From Branchiostoma floridae (lineage: Eukaryota > Chordata > Leptocardii > Amphioxiformes > Branchiostomatidae): a DNA stretch of 64,000 bases. Shown here piece after piece: positions 36,601 to 46,333 of the stretch; position 1 is the stretch's first letter; each line of letters begins with the position of its first letter. The stretch covers positions 406,700-470,699 of the forward strand of contig NW_023365716.1 of assembly GCF_000003815.2 (NCBI RefSeq), in the 5' to 3' direction. The position numbers and the translations under genes were made by a program. Under the pieces are notes generated by a model. The model was given only the letters and a program-made list of their open reading frames with translations, had not been told where the DNA came from and ran no database searches.

Positions 36601-36919
36601 TGCATATGGTATTTCTGGTGCTGCATTGTTAGATCTCTCTGTGTTCACTATTTGTTTAATGTAGAGATCTCGGGGTTGCTGTGTGGAATGATAAAATTTG
36701 ACGTTACACATGACAGAGTTCTCCACAAAGCGTAATTGTATTTAGAATCAATCTCGAGCGAGCCTCTCCGCGTCTCTTGGTGGTACTCACCTTATCCCTT
36801 GTATTGACGTCCAGTCCTTCCTCCAGCCCCCGCCGGACATTCTCTACATCCCCAAGCCTGGCAGCCTGGAGGAAGTCACGCCGGTTCATGGCCGCCCAGT
36901 GGAAGTCCCGCCGGTTCAT
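26664..36919 (-). CDS. Gene B: ankyrin-ROC-COR-Death-trypsin-like protease
   Basis: Exons down the - strand: 36791-36919; ankyrin 35478-35576, 34813-34911, 33938-34036; half repeat 33637-33699; ROC and linker 33185-33319, 32752-32997, 31624-31732, 31316-31479, 30667-30855; COR 28892-29687; linker 28510-28578; Death 27956-28202; protease 26664-27609. The sum, 3390 bases, gives about 1129 residues with every junction in phase. Domains: ankyrin 1-163, ROC from 164 (Walker A Lys about 199), COR about 445-709, Death about 733-814, serine protease 815-1129 (His 919, Asp 968, Ser 1058). The 32752 donor is GC, made by a mobile-element insertion. If the intron after Death is retained the protein ends at Met-stop and lacks the protease; a separate protease gene starting at 27590 is the main alternative. 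A proteolytic output under a GTPase switch is inferred. Confidence 0.7.
27956..28202 (-). CDS. Gene B Death-domain exon
   Basis: Reads WRELGINLGLSESDMEQI ... CCLAVLEEWL ... LKTALGLAG, a clear Death domain, more canonical than gene A's and rather different in sequence. Phase 1 in, phase 2 out at weak donor GTAATT. Without splicing, translation ends two codons later (TAA at 27952-27954). Confidence 0.8.
28510..28578 (-). CDS. Gene B 23-residue linker exon
   Basis: Acceptor CATGAAG, donor GTAGGA, phase 1 on both sides, so it can be skipped without changing frame. It encodes a basic/Ser-rich spacer (SQRTYHEAKPSGVGRSS) between COR and Death. No counterpart found in A or C. Confidence 0.55.
28892..29687 (-). 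CDS. Gene B COR-domain exon
   Basis: 796 bp with the same borders and phases as in A and C. Begins IIYLRREADSSVVLDPQWLF; donor GTGAGT. Long stretches are identical to gene A at the nucleotide level. Confidence 0.85.
29820..30210. repeat. AT-rich repeat with TTTGCATAAT motifs
   Basis: ATGCAAATGA and TTTGCATAATT recur several times (about 29870, 29885, 29995, 30012), suggesting a degenerate interspersed element in the COR-linker intron. Class unknown. Confidence 0.35.
30667..33319 (-). CDS. Gene B ROC GTPase and linker exons
   Basis: Five exons (33185-33319, 32752-32997, 31624-31732, 31316-31479, 30667-30855) carrying the same GDGQVGKTS, DFAGQAQFY and SHADK motifs as gene A. The last exon is one codon longer than in A. 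The first exon ends with Met before GTAAAA instead of Lys. The 246-bp exon has lost its GT donor (see the insertion at 32639-32750). Confidence 0.8.
31841..32058. mobile_element. MITE with 24-bp terminal inverted repeats
   Basis: Ends TAGGTCACATTTCCAAACC and its near-perfect complement; the 218-bp interior contains an ATG/ATA triplet microsatellite and no coding frame. The same intron of gene A (around 15090) is uninterrupted at this point, a paralogous empty site. Confidence 0.8.
32174..32605 (-). mobile_element. 5'-truncated non-LTR retrotransposon, 3' end
   Basis: On the - strand the fragment ends AATAAATCTGAATCTGAATC, a CR1/L2-like tail with hexamer repeats. A frame near its start reads RHELSFVPRAMKLL, typical of the ORF2 C-terminus. 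Absent from the gene A and C introns. Confidence 0.65.
32639..32750 (+). mobile_element. Short retroelement insertion in a splice donor
   Basis: 112 bp (containing AATAAAATGAGTCTG) flanked by a 21-bp duplication, 32618-32638 and 32751-32771, differing at one base. The duplicated segment is the end of the 246-bp ROC exon plus the first base of its intron. The exon-side copy is now followed by C in place of T, so its donor is GC; the outer copy keeps the original GT. Confidence 0.75.
33637..35576 (-). CDS. Gene B ankyrin exon array
   Basis: Three 99-bp exons (35478-35576, 34813-34911, 33938-34036) and the half repeat 33637-33699. The third begins after acceptor GTTAAG and carries changed residues (LLINNIAD). 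This is the shortest array of the three genes, so repeats were lost here or gained in A and C. Confidence 0.8.
34221..35925 (-). pseudogene. Fossil ankyrin exons in gene B introns
   Basis: Remnants at about 34221-34250, 35636-35682 (acceptor TATAG retained, but an in-frame TAG follows KAC) and 35900-35920. The middle one is the most complete and died by a stop codon. Confidence 0.5.
36791..36919 (-). CDS. Gene B first coding exon with duplicated start
   Basis: Begins MNRRDFHWAA then MNRRDFLQAA: the first 30 bases of the exon are tandemly duplicated, giving two in-frame ATGs (36919 and 36889). The second matches the gene A start. Donor GTGAGT. Confidence 0.75.
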
Positions 36920-37364
36920 GGTCGCCTGACTATAGCCTAATTCATAGGAAATACAAACACGACTTAAGAGAAAGTTCAGATGAAAAAAATTTCTGAATGA
37001 ATCACCTTAACGATGTGAATTCTTTTTTTTTTACACAGAGCTCTGGATATATCACTGTTGTCTATATGTATAAATAAGATGTTTTTCGTGAATATGTTGA
37101 ACTAAAATATATTCATTGGCTGTTGGTAAGTAGGCCACACCGGTTTATAAAGGGTATAGTTCAGGTACTTTTGATGCCTACTTACATGTCTAAACAGTTA
37201 GATATGTATCATCCTGTATTGTGAGAAGTACAAAATAGTTACCTGTAGCTATAGTATAGTCATTGGGATCAAGGGAAAGTCACTGGAGTCACTTATAAGA
37301 CATGGGAACATAGTCACAACCAAACCTAGTGAGAACAGGCGTCACAACTCCGTCCTTCCTTGTA

Positions 37365-37900
37365 CCCAACTAAATCCAGGTCCGCTGACGTCACCTGCGG
37401 AAAGTCCCGACTAAAATGGCAGCGGAAGGTCCCTACTGATCGAACTGGGAAGCTTTCATGGGCAGCGGAGGACAAACTTTACATCTTGTGTGTTTAAGTC
37501 CCACAACAACTACCCAAATGTACACTTACTGTTAGTACCCTGGTAGGGGCAGGTACTGTAAAATAAGCAGGTTTAGGAGAGAGAACTGTAGTCGGAAAGA
37601 CCGTCGTCTTACCTTGTACCCGACTAAATCCAGGTCCGCTGACGTCACCCGCTGAAAGTCCCGTCCAAATTGGCAGCGGAATGTCCCTACTGATCGAACT
37701 GTGAAGCTACCATGGGCAGGGCAGGACAAACTATACATCCTACGACAACTACCCAAAATGTACACTTACGATTACCACCCTGGTAGAGGCAGGTACTGTA
37801 AAATAAGCAGGTTTAGGGGAGAGAAAACCGTGGTCGGAAAAACCGTCGTCTCACCTGGTGAGGACGTGTCACCGCCAGGTAGCAAAATGGCGCCGGACCT
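37365..37900 (-). promoter_or_regulatory. Duplicated candidate promoter/first-exon units of gene B
   Basis: Two tandem copies of a roughly 250-bp unit. On the - strand each ends in a potential donor followed by GACGACGG: CACCAG|GTGAGACGACGG (exon edge 37855) and ACAAG|GTAAGACGACGG (37613). CRE palindromes TGACGTCA sit at 37386-37393 and 37640-37647, and a YY1-like AAAATGGCGCCGG at 37884-37896. Because the first coding exon opens with an acceptor, these are reasonable noncoding first exons. The same arrangement precedes gene C. Confidence 0.4.
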
Positions 37901-39960
37901 GATAATAGAGCAGAAATACGCAATGAGCTGGAAAGAGCCTTCTCATGTTACCGCAATGATCTTTCACCTGCAACAGTGCAGCTTCTTAGCTCCGTGTGAC
38001 CCTGACGCTCTCAGACTTGTTTGTCCTGAAATTGCAGATCCTAAGGAAGATGAATAAATGAATGAATGTGTGAATGAGGGAATGAATGAATGAAAAACTA
38101 TCCTGTTAGTGTAGTTATTGATCAATGTCACTTGGCAGCACGCCACAAACGTGTCTGCTTGTGTCTCGTGATGATGACGTCACACATTGCAAACTATAGC
38201 ACGTACTTTCCCAACAGGTAATGGAGCCATTTTGTCACAGTGTTGCCCTTTCCCCAATAGTTTGGGTAACAATCATTCCATGTGTAACAATTACTATTGT
38301 CTGTTAGTTTAACAGTTTTAACATCGCATTGACACATCAGAAGTTAGTAGTACTAATTGCTTCACATTAAAGAATATAATATAATATTTAAGTAGTTTAC
38401 AACAGAGTTCAAAACAATTTGATATGACCTCTGAGACTGCTAGCTACGAATTCCCAAGGTCAACACAGCGCAAAAGCTATACTACATGCGTGTGTGGGGC
38501 ACATAGCACTGGTTCTGAAACAAGAGACTTATTAAGGGCTAAATACTTACGAAATTCACTACTCCGCCCATCATCTAATATATCGCAAGACTGAATCCAG
38601 GTCCACTGAATTCGACTGTGGAGAGCGCCGTTCCAATTGAGACCAGGGGATTTCTAAACTTGGGCCGAGGAGAGCTAACTGCTGGCAAAAGAGTAAAACG
38701 TTTGTACCTTATAAGTCTCGAAAGAACTACCCAAATGTACATCTATACTGTAATTAGTCCAAGTAGCATTCAGCCTTGGGACATATATGGTAAAGACTCA
38801 CGTTCAGGAGAAAAACTGTTCAGAAAGGCCTTCGTCTCACTTGGTGTTGAAATGCCACCGCCGAGAAGCAAATTGGCGCTGGAGTTACGACTTTAGTCAT
38901 GGCATGCCTAGCGATATGCTTGAGTTACCTGTGTGTTTACCTGTCACATAGGTGTTTGCCTGTCACCTGTGTGTTTAACTGTCTAAGCTAAGTAACAATG
39001 ACTTCAGGCTTGTTTTAATCCGTTGCATAGCAATAGAACGTGCAGTATTTATCGAGGGGGGTTGGTACACTGACGGTTCTGATGAAAGCAAGGGAACGTG
39101 CGGTATTCATCGAGGGAGGGTTGGTACACAGCGGGTCTGGTAAGAAATACGATAGCCATCCTCCCGTCTCAGAAAAAACATAACTGGCATTACGTGAACT
39201 TGAGCAGGAACATTGATGAAGTTTCATTTTATTATACGTATTTTCATAACAGCAAGAGTTGGGTGGTTCTTGACAAGTTCACGATTAATGCCATATATTG
39301 ATTACTCTTACTCTTTATTCAAGTTGTAACAGGACAACACACTGCGGGCACTAGGCAGCGAAGCTGATATCGTGGCCACAGACATATAAATATACAATAC
39401 AAAATGGACATGTATATACAAGCAATAGAATAAAATAGTTTTTACATTAAAAGCAGTTAAAGCTAACCCTTTTGTACGAACTAGCTAAAGATTTACTGGA
39501 CAGAGGTACGGCTGGAAGTGAATCTTTTGGTAGATATCGTGTACACACATATTGATTACTTATGATAATGTTGATGATGCTTGATTACCCTCTTCACTAC
39601 AGCGAATCATGTGTTTGCCTCTTACATGTAAATACTACGACAACTATTTCGTATCATATTTACAATATGGGTAACCGGGCAAGGCATGTCTTGTGCAGTA
39701 CACAGCCATTCTGTCCGTGACTACAGTGTTGTAACCACCGCCAAAATTCACAAGTTAAAAGTTCCAAAAGATCCACCTTAGATTTACATTTACAGTTATT
39801 TTATTGAAATTGGAACAAAGTAATACAGATGGCATCCCAATAAGCAATACTGATGTTGGCTGTCATCGAAAATGCGTAAATTATACAGTAGAACATTTAC
39901 TTGGAATAAAGCAGTAGTACATAAAATAACAAGTATCAAAATGTGAATAAGTAAGTATAT
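37901..39960. other. Intergenic, duplicated 5' flank of gene B
   Basis: No supported coding exon. About 38580-38880 is a diverged further copy of the promoter-like unit (ends CAAATTGGCGCTGG). Matches about 60770-62690 in order and sequence. Confidence 0.5.
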
Positions 39961-40380
39961 GCGGAGGCTGTAAGAAACCCACACTCCGGTGGTCGCTCCG
40001 AGAGGTTACCCGAGGACAAAGCTTGACAAACTTGGACCCCAGCCAAAACCAGCCCGTACTTCTCGCCCGAAAATGACGTTTACTTCCGTTTGAAACAACA
40101 AGAACCCTTCAGAGGTCAACGTTCTGTCTGGCTGCCTCCTCCACTACGCTGCCAGCGCGTCGAGTGTACGGTTTGTTTACGGACTCTTTGCGTTAGTTCC
40201 ACGTGCACTGGGAACCATCGTTAGTGGGAGAGCAGTATGTTTATGTAATAAGATTATCGTCTTGCTGATAACGGTTGGCTGCGAAAACGTGCAAAGAAAA
40301 TTAGATACACAGCGGATGCGTGAGCTGATACTAGTGATAGGGGCCGGAGTGAGGGTTTCTTACTCCATGCAGCCTCCGCC
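39961..40380. mobile_element. Inverted-repeat element (MITE-like)
   Basis: Left end GCGGAGGCTGTAAGAAACCC and right end complementary to it (GGGTTTCTTACTCCATGCAG...), about 30-bp arms around a 360-bp noncoding core. A second copy at 62858-63278 sits in the duplicated flank. Confidence 0.65.
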
Positions 40381-40655
40381 TATTCTCCGAGCAGATGTTG
40401 GGTCTGGACTGTTGTGACCGGGATTCTCATTCTCCAAACAGAGGGGGGGGGGGGGTTATGATAGAAGCGGCATATCGGAATTAGTACGGCTACTAGTACT
40501 ACCCCCCGACCCAACATCTGCTTGAAGAATCGCCTCCACTATGGTACAGATCTATCTAATAATCTCGGCTGGCATTTATGACTCAGCGTCGGCTTTCCAA
40601 GAAGCGCAGATGGAGGAATGATTAGATCTTTGGCTTTTTAAATACCTCCTTAAAA

Positions 40656-40693
40656 CTGTGTGTGTGTGCGTGTGTGTGTGCATGTGTACGTGT

Positions 40694-40734
<41 letters not shown>

Positions 40735-40760
40735 CGTGTGTGTGTATCTGTGTCTGTGTG
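40656..40760. repeat. GT microsatellite
   Basis: TG array with interruptions; the duplicated flank has a shorter one near 63555-63605. Confidence 0.9.
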
Positions 40761-41139
40761 TGTCTCTATTTCCGAATATGTGTAATTGTATTGGTTTTAA
40801 TGATATCGGTATGTAAATAGGCTTTGGGAAGGCGGCCGGGTCAAGGTCGATTACAGGCCCAGGCGTGTGACCTTGTTTTTGAACTGTGCTATTTATAGGC
40901 ACGTGAATACTACACTGCTGGATCGGGGGTGTTTACGCGGTTCAATCTCACACCAGGTCTAGCTTTATGATACGCTTGGATACGTTTAATGATGTACTTG
41001 AGGGAGGGGAGGTTCATTAACATATTTATTTATCATATTTATTATATTTAACATATGAAAATTAATTCCACGGCAAGTAAGTTGTAAAAATCTGATAACA
41101 TCAGCACGCACGATTTAAGAAAGCGAAAGCGCATGGTCT

Positions 41140-41281
<142 letters not shown>

Positions 41282-41304
41282 CAAAACCAGAGCTTCTATA
41301 TTTT

Positions 41305-41756
41305 TTTGCAATTGACTTGTAATTTCTTTGTTTGTTTTTCTTTGTTTAGAGTTTAGAAGACATGGCTTATAGCATCAGAGCCAACCGCTGACTAAGCAGC
41401 GATCTCACCACCCTATTGTTTTGCTAGTGACGTGTAATTTGTTTGTTTGTTTGTTTGTTTGTTTAGAGTGCAGAGGATGTGACGTACGAACCCAAGGCTA
41501 AAACACAAGTGATACTTGAGCCGTCCTCGGACTAATATGTAGTACTCTGTCCGGCCTATTGCATTGCGATTGACTTGTAATTTGTTTGTTTGTTTGTTTG
41601 TTTAGAGAGCAGAAGACATGGCGTACGAACCCAAGGCTAAAACACATGTGACACTTGGGCCGTCCGCGGACTAATAAGTAGTACTCTGCCCACCCTATTG
41701 CTTTGCTATTTACTTGTAATTTGTTTGTTTGTCTGTTTCTTTAGAGTACAGAAGCC
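41305..41756 (+). repeat. Tandem copies of the M2 acceptor and start exon
   Basis: Units at about 41305, 41420, 41563 and 41700 each contain TTGACTTGTAATTTGTTTG-like pyrimidine tract, TTTAGAG acceptor and the exon start. The third encodes an 18-codon frame MAYEPKAKTHVTLGPSAD then TAA (41618-41674). The fourth is the working M2 start, which lacks the internal 22-base segment and therefore reads on. Confidence 0.75.
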
Positions 41757-44662
41757 ATGGCGTACGAACCCAAGGCTGTCCGCGGACTGGGCTGGGCTAT
41801 GGTGGTCCTGGGGTCCCTCAGTGTGACGCTAGGAGTCGCTGCAGACATCAACTTCTCCGCTAGGGGCGTGGGAGCTGTGGGACACTTCATCAGCGCACCT
41901 ATCTGGAGCGGGCTGCTGGTTGGTTCCGCTCTTAACCTTTGAACTTTAACCTAACCTTTAACCTAAGACCTCTACCTTTCAACTGTATCCCCAAAACATG
42001 CAGAAGTGACAAACACGTAGAGGTGAGATTATTGGGAGATTCCGGCAATGCTCTGGCACAGAGGTAGGCTTGGCACCCCCTAACCTTTAACCTTTAACGC
42101 TGAACCTTGACCTTTTAACGCCGAGAACATTCAAAAGTGAAAACATTGGGACATTTCATAAACGCCCTTGTCTGGAGGAGACGGCTGGTAGGTCCCAAGC
42201 CTTTACTTAAGTGCTTACACTACCTATCCTTCAACATTTGAACTTAAACTTTGACCTATAGCGGTCACCTTTCAAGAATTGAAATAAACTTTATTTTCAC
42301 CAGTTTACATGGATCTCTGTCGACTGTTGATGTCTTTACAGGTCCTTACGACAGGCATTCTGGGTGTTAACAGCGCAAAGAAACCAACAAATAAGTGCCT
42401 GGTAAGTCACATCATTTCTTGCCTGTGACTGTGTGACAATGTGTTTGTAGGAGTGTGTGCGTGTGCGTGTGTGTGAGAGAGAGTATGTGTCTGTGTTTGT
42501 AGCTGTGTGTGTATTTGTATATGTGTGTATATGTGTGTGTGTGTGTATGAGGGGGGGGGGGGTAACGTATTTTCTTACTTTTTGCTTTTTTTTGCGATAT
42601 ATTTGAAACACTGAAAAAAAGTACAATACAGTCATAGACAATTGGCGTCTTGTTTTCTGACTGATTTTCCCTCCCCCCGTCCACAGATCGTAGCCTTCAT
42701 GGTTGTGGGTATATTCGTGATCCTGACGTGTGTGTGCTGCATCGCCATAGCGGCAATCGCAATCGTGTGGAACCACTACGTGTACGCCTGCCGTCAACAC
42801 GACTGGCGAGCATACCACATCGCACAAGAAGACTATAAGAACAACCCGTCCCAATACGAAGAACCAGACTTGTGGTATGTTATGAAGTGGCTTGTTATCA
42901 CCCCATTCACAGTTTAAATTGCAAATGCGCAGTGTGATGCATTGTGGGTTAATGTTTCAAAGGTGAATGTCCTTGTAAACAGATCTTGCTTACTACGCCG
43001 TCCAGGAGCGTCAAAAGAACAACCCGTCCCAATACCTGAACCAGATATGTGGTAAGTAATAACGTGACTTCGAAATTCCAATAAAAACGCTTACAAACAC
43101 GTACAAAAACAGCTGATTTTGTACCACAGTCCTCACACTGTAACAGCGACATCTGAGGAAGATGATTTGCAGTCACGTAAACCTAGGGCAAATACGGATT
43201 ATCTTTCTGGCTGTGTACGTAGAACGTTGTTTTCCCGAATAGGTTGAAAATGTCTTTTCACGTTCGAAACTCTCTCCCCAGGAACTTCAAGGCCTACGAC
43301 TGCAGCGCGTCAGCCATTGGCCTTCACGCCACGAACATCGTCCTGGCCGTGATTGAGATCGTGCTCGGGTTCGCGGTGTCCATCATGAGCTGCGTCGGGC
43401 TCTGCACCATGCGACGCGGTGCGGGACAGGTGGGTACTGCAGACCATTGCCATTGTTACCTAACGTTCCGCCCTTTTGATAAAAGGAATATGTTTAAGAC
43501 ACTGTATTAACTGCCGAACCTCACAGAGAATTGAAAGTGGCTAGTCTATGGTCCTAGAGACTACGGTAGGCACAAAACATCTCACACATTAAATTTTCGG
43601 CCTTACTCAGTTTGAATGTCCCACAAGGTTACTCACACGTGACCGCAGTTACAAAATTGTAGGTGCATTGAAGGTGTGTTTTGTATTTCGTGGCTTCAAC
43701 CACAGAATATCTTGTTGATGTGTACGCTATAATGATTTTTATGATGCACGTGAACGAGGTTTGTATCTGAATCAACATAGCCGACATGACCGTCCTTTGA
43801 ACAGCGTAACACACGAGCTTCTCTATCTGTATCTGTATAGCAGGTATAACACACGAGCCTCTGTATCTGTACATATATCTGTTTAGCCAGCTTCTCAGAC
43901 CTTCGGCGCGGCAACAGCTGGTTATATTCCACTGCAGCTGAACCAGCTGTTTGTATTTTTCTATATCTGTTCTGTAGACAGTGATTTACGCTGCAGGGCC
44001 GGTACCGGACGGAACGCAGGGAAACATTGTGATCATGCAGGGAAACCCGGGTTTGTAATAATAACTAGCGTTGTTATTTGTGTCTTCATGTATTTTGCTT
44101 GTGGCGTTGAAAGGTAAGCAACCGGCAGCCAGAAAGCTCCAGTATGGGAAAATTGGCGACTTGTGTATGAAGTAGACTCAAAACTAAAGAGCTGATTGTA
44201 CATTCTGATTGTCATACTTTTATATTTTAATTTACCTGCTCCCAATAGATAAAATAGCATCGATTTTGGACTCGTTATATTAAACTGTTTAGCAAATGTG
44301 TCATACATCTTATCCGTTTCCATGACTATAAAACAGTGTTTGATTCGATTTTGTGTCGTCACATTAAATTTCTCTAAATCCAGATAATCCAATACCCAAC
44401 AATCTTCATCGAGATAATTCAACTGTCGTTAATTCAAACGTCAACAACTGAAAGTTGATCATTTTCCTCCCTTGCCACTACAGGTGTCCAGGGAAGCCAA
44501 CCGCAGGTGTTCGTAGCCCAGAATCCAGGTGCGGCAGTAACAGGCGCACCTGTCCAGCTGTACTACCCGGCCCAGATGCCACCTGCCTACCAGGTGGATT
44601 CAGGTGCAGCGCCAGGTGTGCAGGGTGAGAAGAAAGGCCCGATACCTGCTGATTCCGTGTGA
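41757..44662 (+). CDS. MS4A/CD20-like tetraspanning membrane protein M2 (complete)
   Basis: Exons 41757-41918, 42342-42401, 42687-42874, 43282-43429, 43978-44050 and 44484-44662; total 810 bases, 269 residues, all junctions in phase. ATG context GCCATGG is strong. TM1 is LGWAMVVLGSLSVTLGVAA. TM2 is PIWSGLLVLTTGILGVNS, TM3 GIFVILTCVCCIAIAAIAIV and TM4 NIVLAVIEIVLGFAVSIM. This is the MS4A arrangement, with an IWSGL box at the start of TM2 and a basic Lys-rich turn after it. Tail residues about 185-269 are Gln/Pro rich with PPAY. The first donor is GTTGGT, weaker than the others. M1 differs by a few substitutions and a tail deletion, so the pair is young. It converges with gene C. Confidence 0.85.
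42983..43051 (+). pseudogene. Duplicated TM3-exon fragment in M2
   Basis: Counterpart of 685-753, with acceptor AACAG and donor GTAAGT kept. Joining it to the upstream exon makes TG+A, an immediate stop, so it is non-coding or a poison exon in this copy. Confidence 0.45.
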
Positions 44663-45943
44663 AAAAAACAACAGAACAAAACAAAATGGCTTCCACCTGG
44701 TCTACATGACGTCATTAAATACCAGGATGTAGAAAGATGGCGGCGCCCTGGATTATTGGATGAGGGTTTCTATATTGATTTTAAACGCGTCACTTGAGAC
44801 GTCATTGTAAAGGATTGATACAACCCGAGGAACTGATAGGATTTGCTGATCAAAAGAACTAACATTGCTGATAAGGAAGCTCCTTTTATGGGCAACTACA
44901 ATTATTGTAATCAACTGATATTACCGTCATTCAAATATTACAAAGGAAAAATTGGAGGAGGACACGTTGCGCAAATTATACTTGTTGCTTCAAAGAGATA
45001 AATGACTATGAATTGGACAAAGAGTCTCGAGAACAATAGAAGAATCGGGATGCAGACTTTTGATAAGTATGATGTTTATTTGTAAAGTTACTATATAAAA
45101 CTCATACCAAACCTTATGTAGTGCGTATGATAATTATAAACTATCACGTATATCTAATGTATCCAGCTGAGAGTATGTGCAATGAATAGATATTTACAGT
45201 AAATTGCCAACCACCACCTCTAATAAGTGCTTTGAGTCTAAACTTCATATAGATAGTTGTCTAGTGGTATAGATGAATACAAGATTCCATAGGACATTAT
45301 TTACTCACGAAGAAAAAGTAAATATTTCTGCGTGCATTCTGTTAAGACATTGAAAACCCTTAAAGTATAACATACAAACCAAACAAACAAAAAAGCTCAT
45401 ATGGTGCATTTCATCTCAACAATAAGCCAGAATGCGTACTCGTATAAGTAATAATCTTCCGATTATCTAATAAAATTGTAAATACATTTTGAATGCACTA
45501 TTCACCAAATGTTCTTATAGAATGGATATACATAGGTATATAGAGATACTAACTGGGATATCTAGGATATGCAAATAGTCAGTCTCTAAGCCAAACGTAG
45601 GGTCATGAGACTTTTCATTTAAAATCTTTGCACCTTTGCATTACGAAACAGATGAAGTTGACTCTTTCATGGATGAAAAGGCGTAAATGCTAATAAGAAA
45701 AGGAATGAGAAATATAGAGTAAAAGAACTCCAGCTCTTAATTGCTGTAGCCCCCCCCCCCCCTCACCACACACAAGTTTCTCCTCTGGAAGATTAGCAGC
45801 ATGCTTATAACGTTTTGAGGATGAACACTGCATCTTTGCTGGCCTAGCTGGATGATAAAATATGATCTTTACAATCTATACAAGCTCCTGAAATCCTCGT
45901 GTAACACGATTCAATATGGCATTGCGAAGGCTCACATGTTTTC
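44663..45943. other. Convergent intergenic DNA between M2 and gene C
   Basis: 3' UTR of M2 followed by AT-rich sequence matching about 2305-3548. A YY1-like AAGATGGCGGCGCCC lies at 44729-44743 and its counterpart near 2373. Nothing coding. Confidence 0.5.
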
Positions 45944-45949
45944 TTTATT
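45944..45949 (-). terminator. Poly(A) signal of gene C
   Basis: AATAAA on the - strand about 40 bases after the gene C stop, in the same context as gene A's. Confidence 0.45.
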
Positions 45950-45989
45950 CTTAATTTGCAAAATGTACCCTAACCCTGAAGGGAATTGT

Positions 45990-46333
45990 CTAACGAATGT
46001 CTGATAACAAAATATCAAAGGTTCTGTTATTGAATCCCGATCTAACTTGCTGTAGGCCCTCCTCAGACATTTCTTCCTCCACTATGAGGCTTGCAGCAAA
46101 CTTATCACATGTTTTAAGGACTGAGTGGAACTTGACACATGCCCTTTCACCTTTGGCCTCCAGAATGTCCAACAGCTCGCGCGCTGCATCCTGGGGAGTC
46201 CTGGCAGCCCGGATGCGATCGTTATCGTCCAAGTTGATGACGTCATCAGCACGGAGGTGGTCCAGGATGGGGTTGATGTGACGTAAGGTCTCCACCAGCT
46301 CCGGCCTCTTCCGGGCTACCCGTCCCAGCATGC
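45990..46333 (-). CDS. Gene C terminal CARD exon
   Basis: Reads RKRPELVETLRHINPILDHL then DDVINLDDNDRI and ARTPQDAARELLDILEAKG, a full CARD with all expected helices, then EEEMSEEG and a tail of about 20 residues. Phase 1 in (split Gly). The tail differs from gene A's because of a one-base difference near 46054. Confidence 0.85.
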
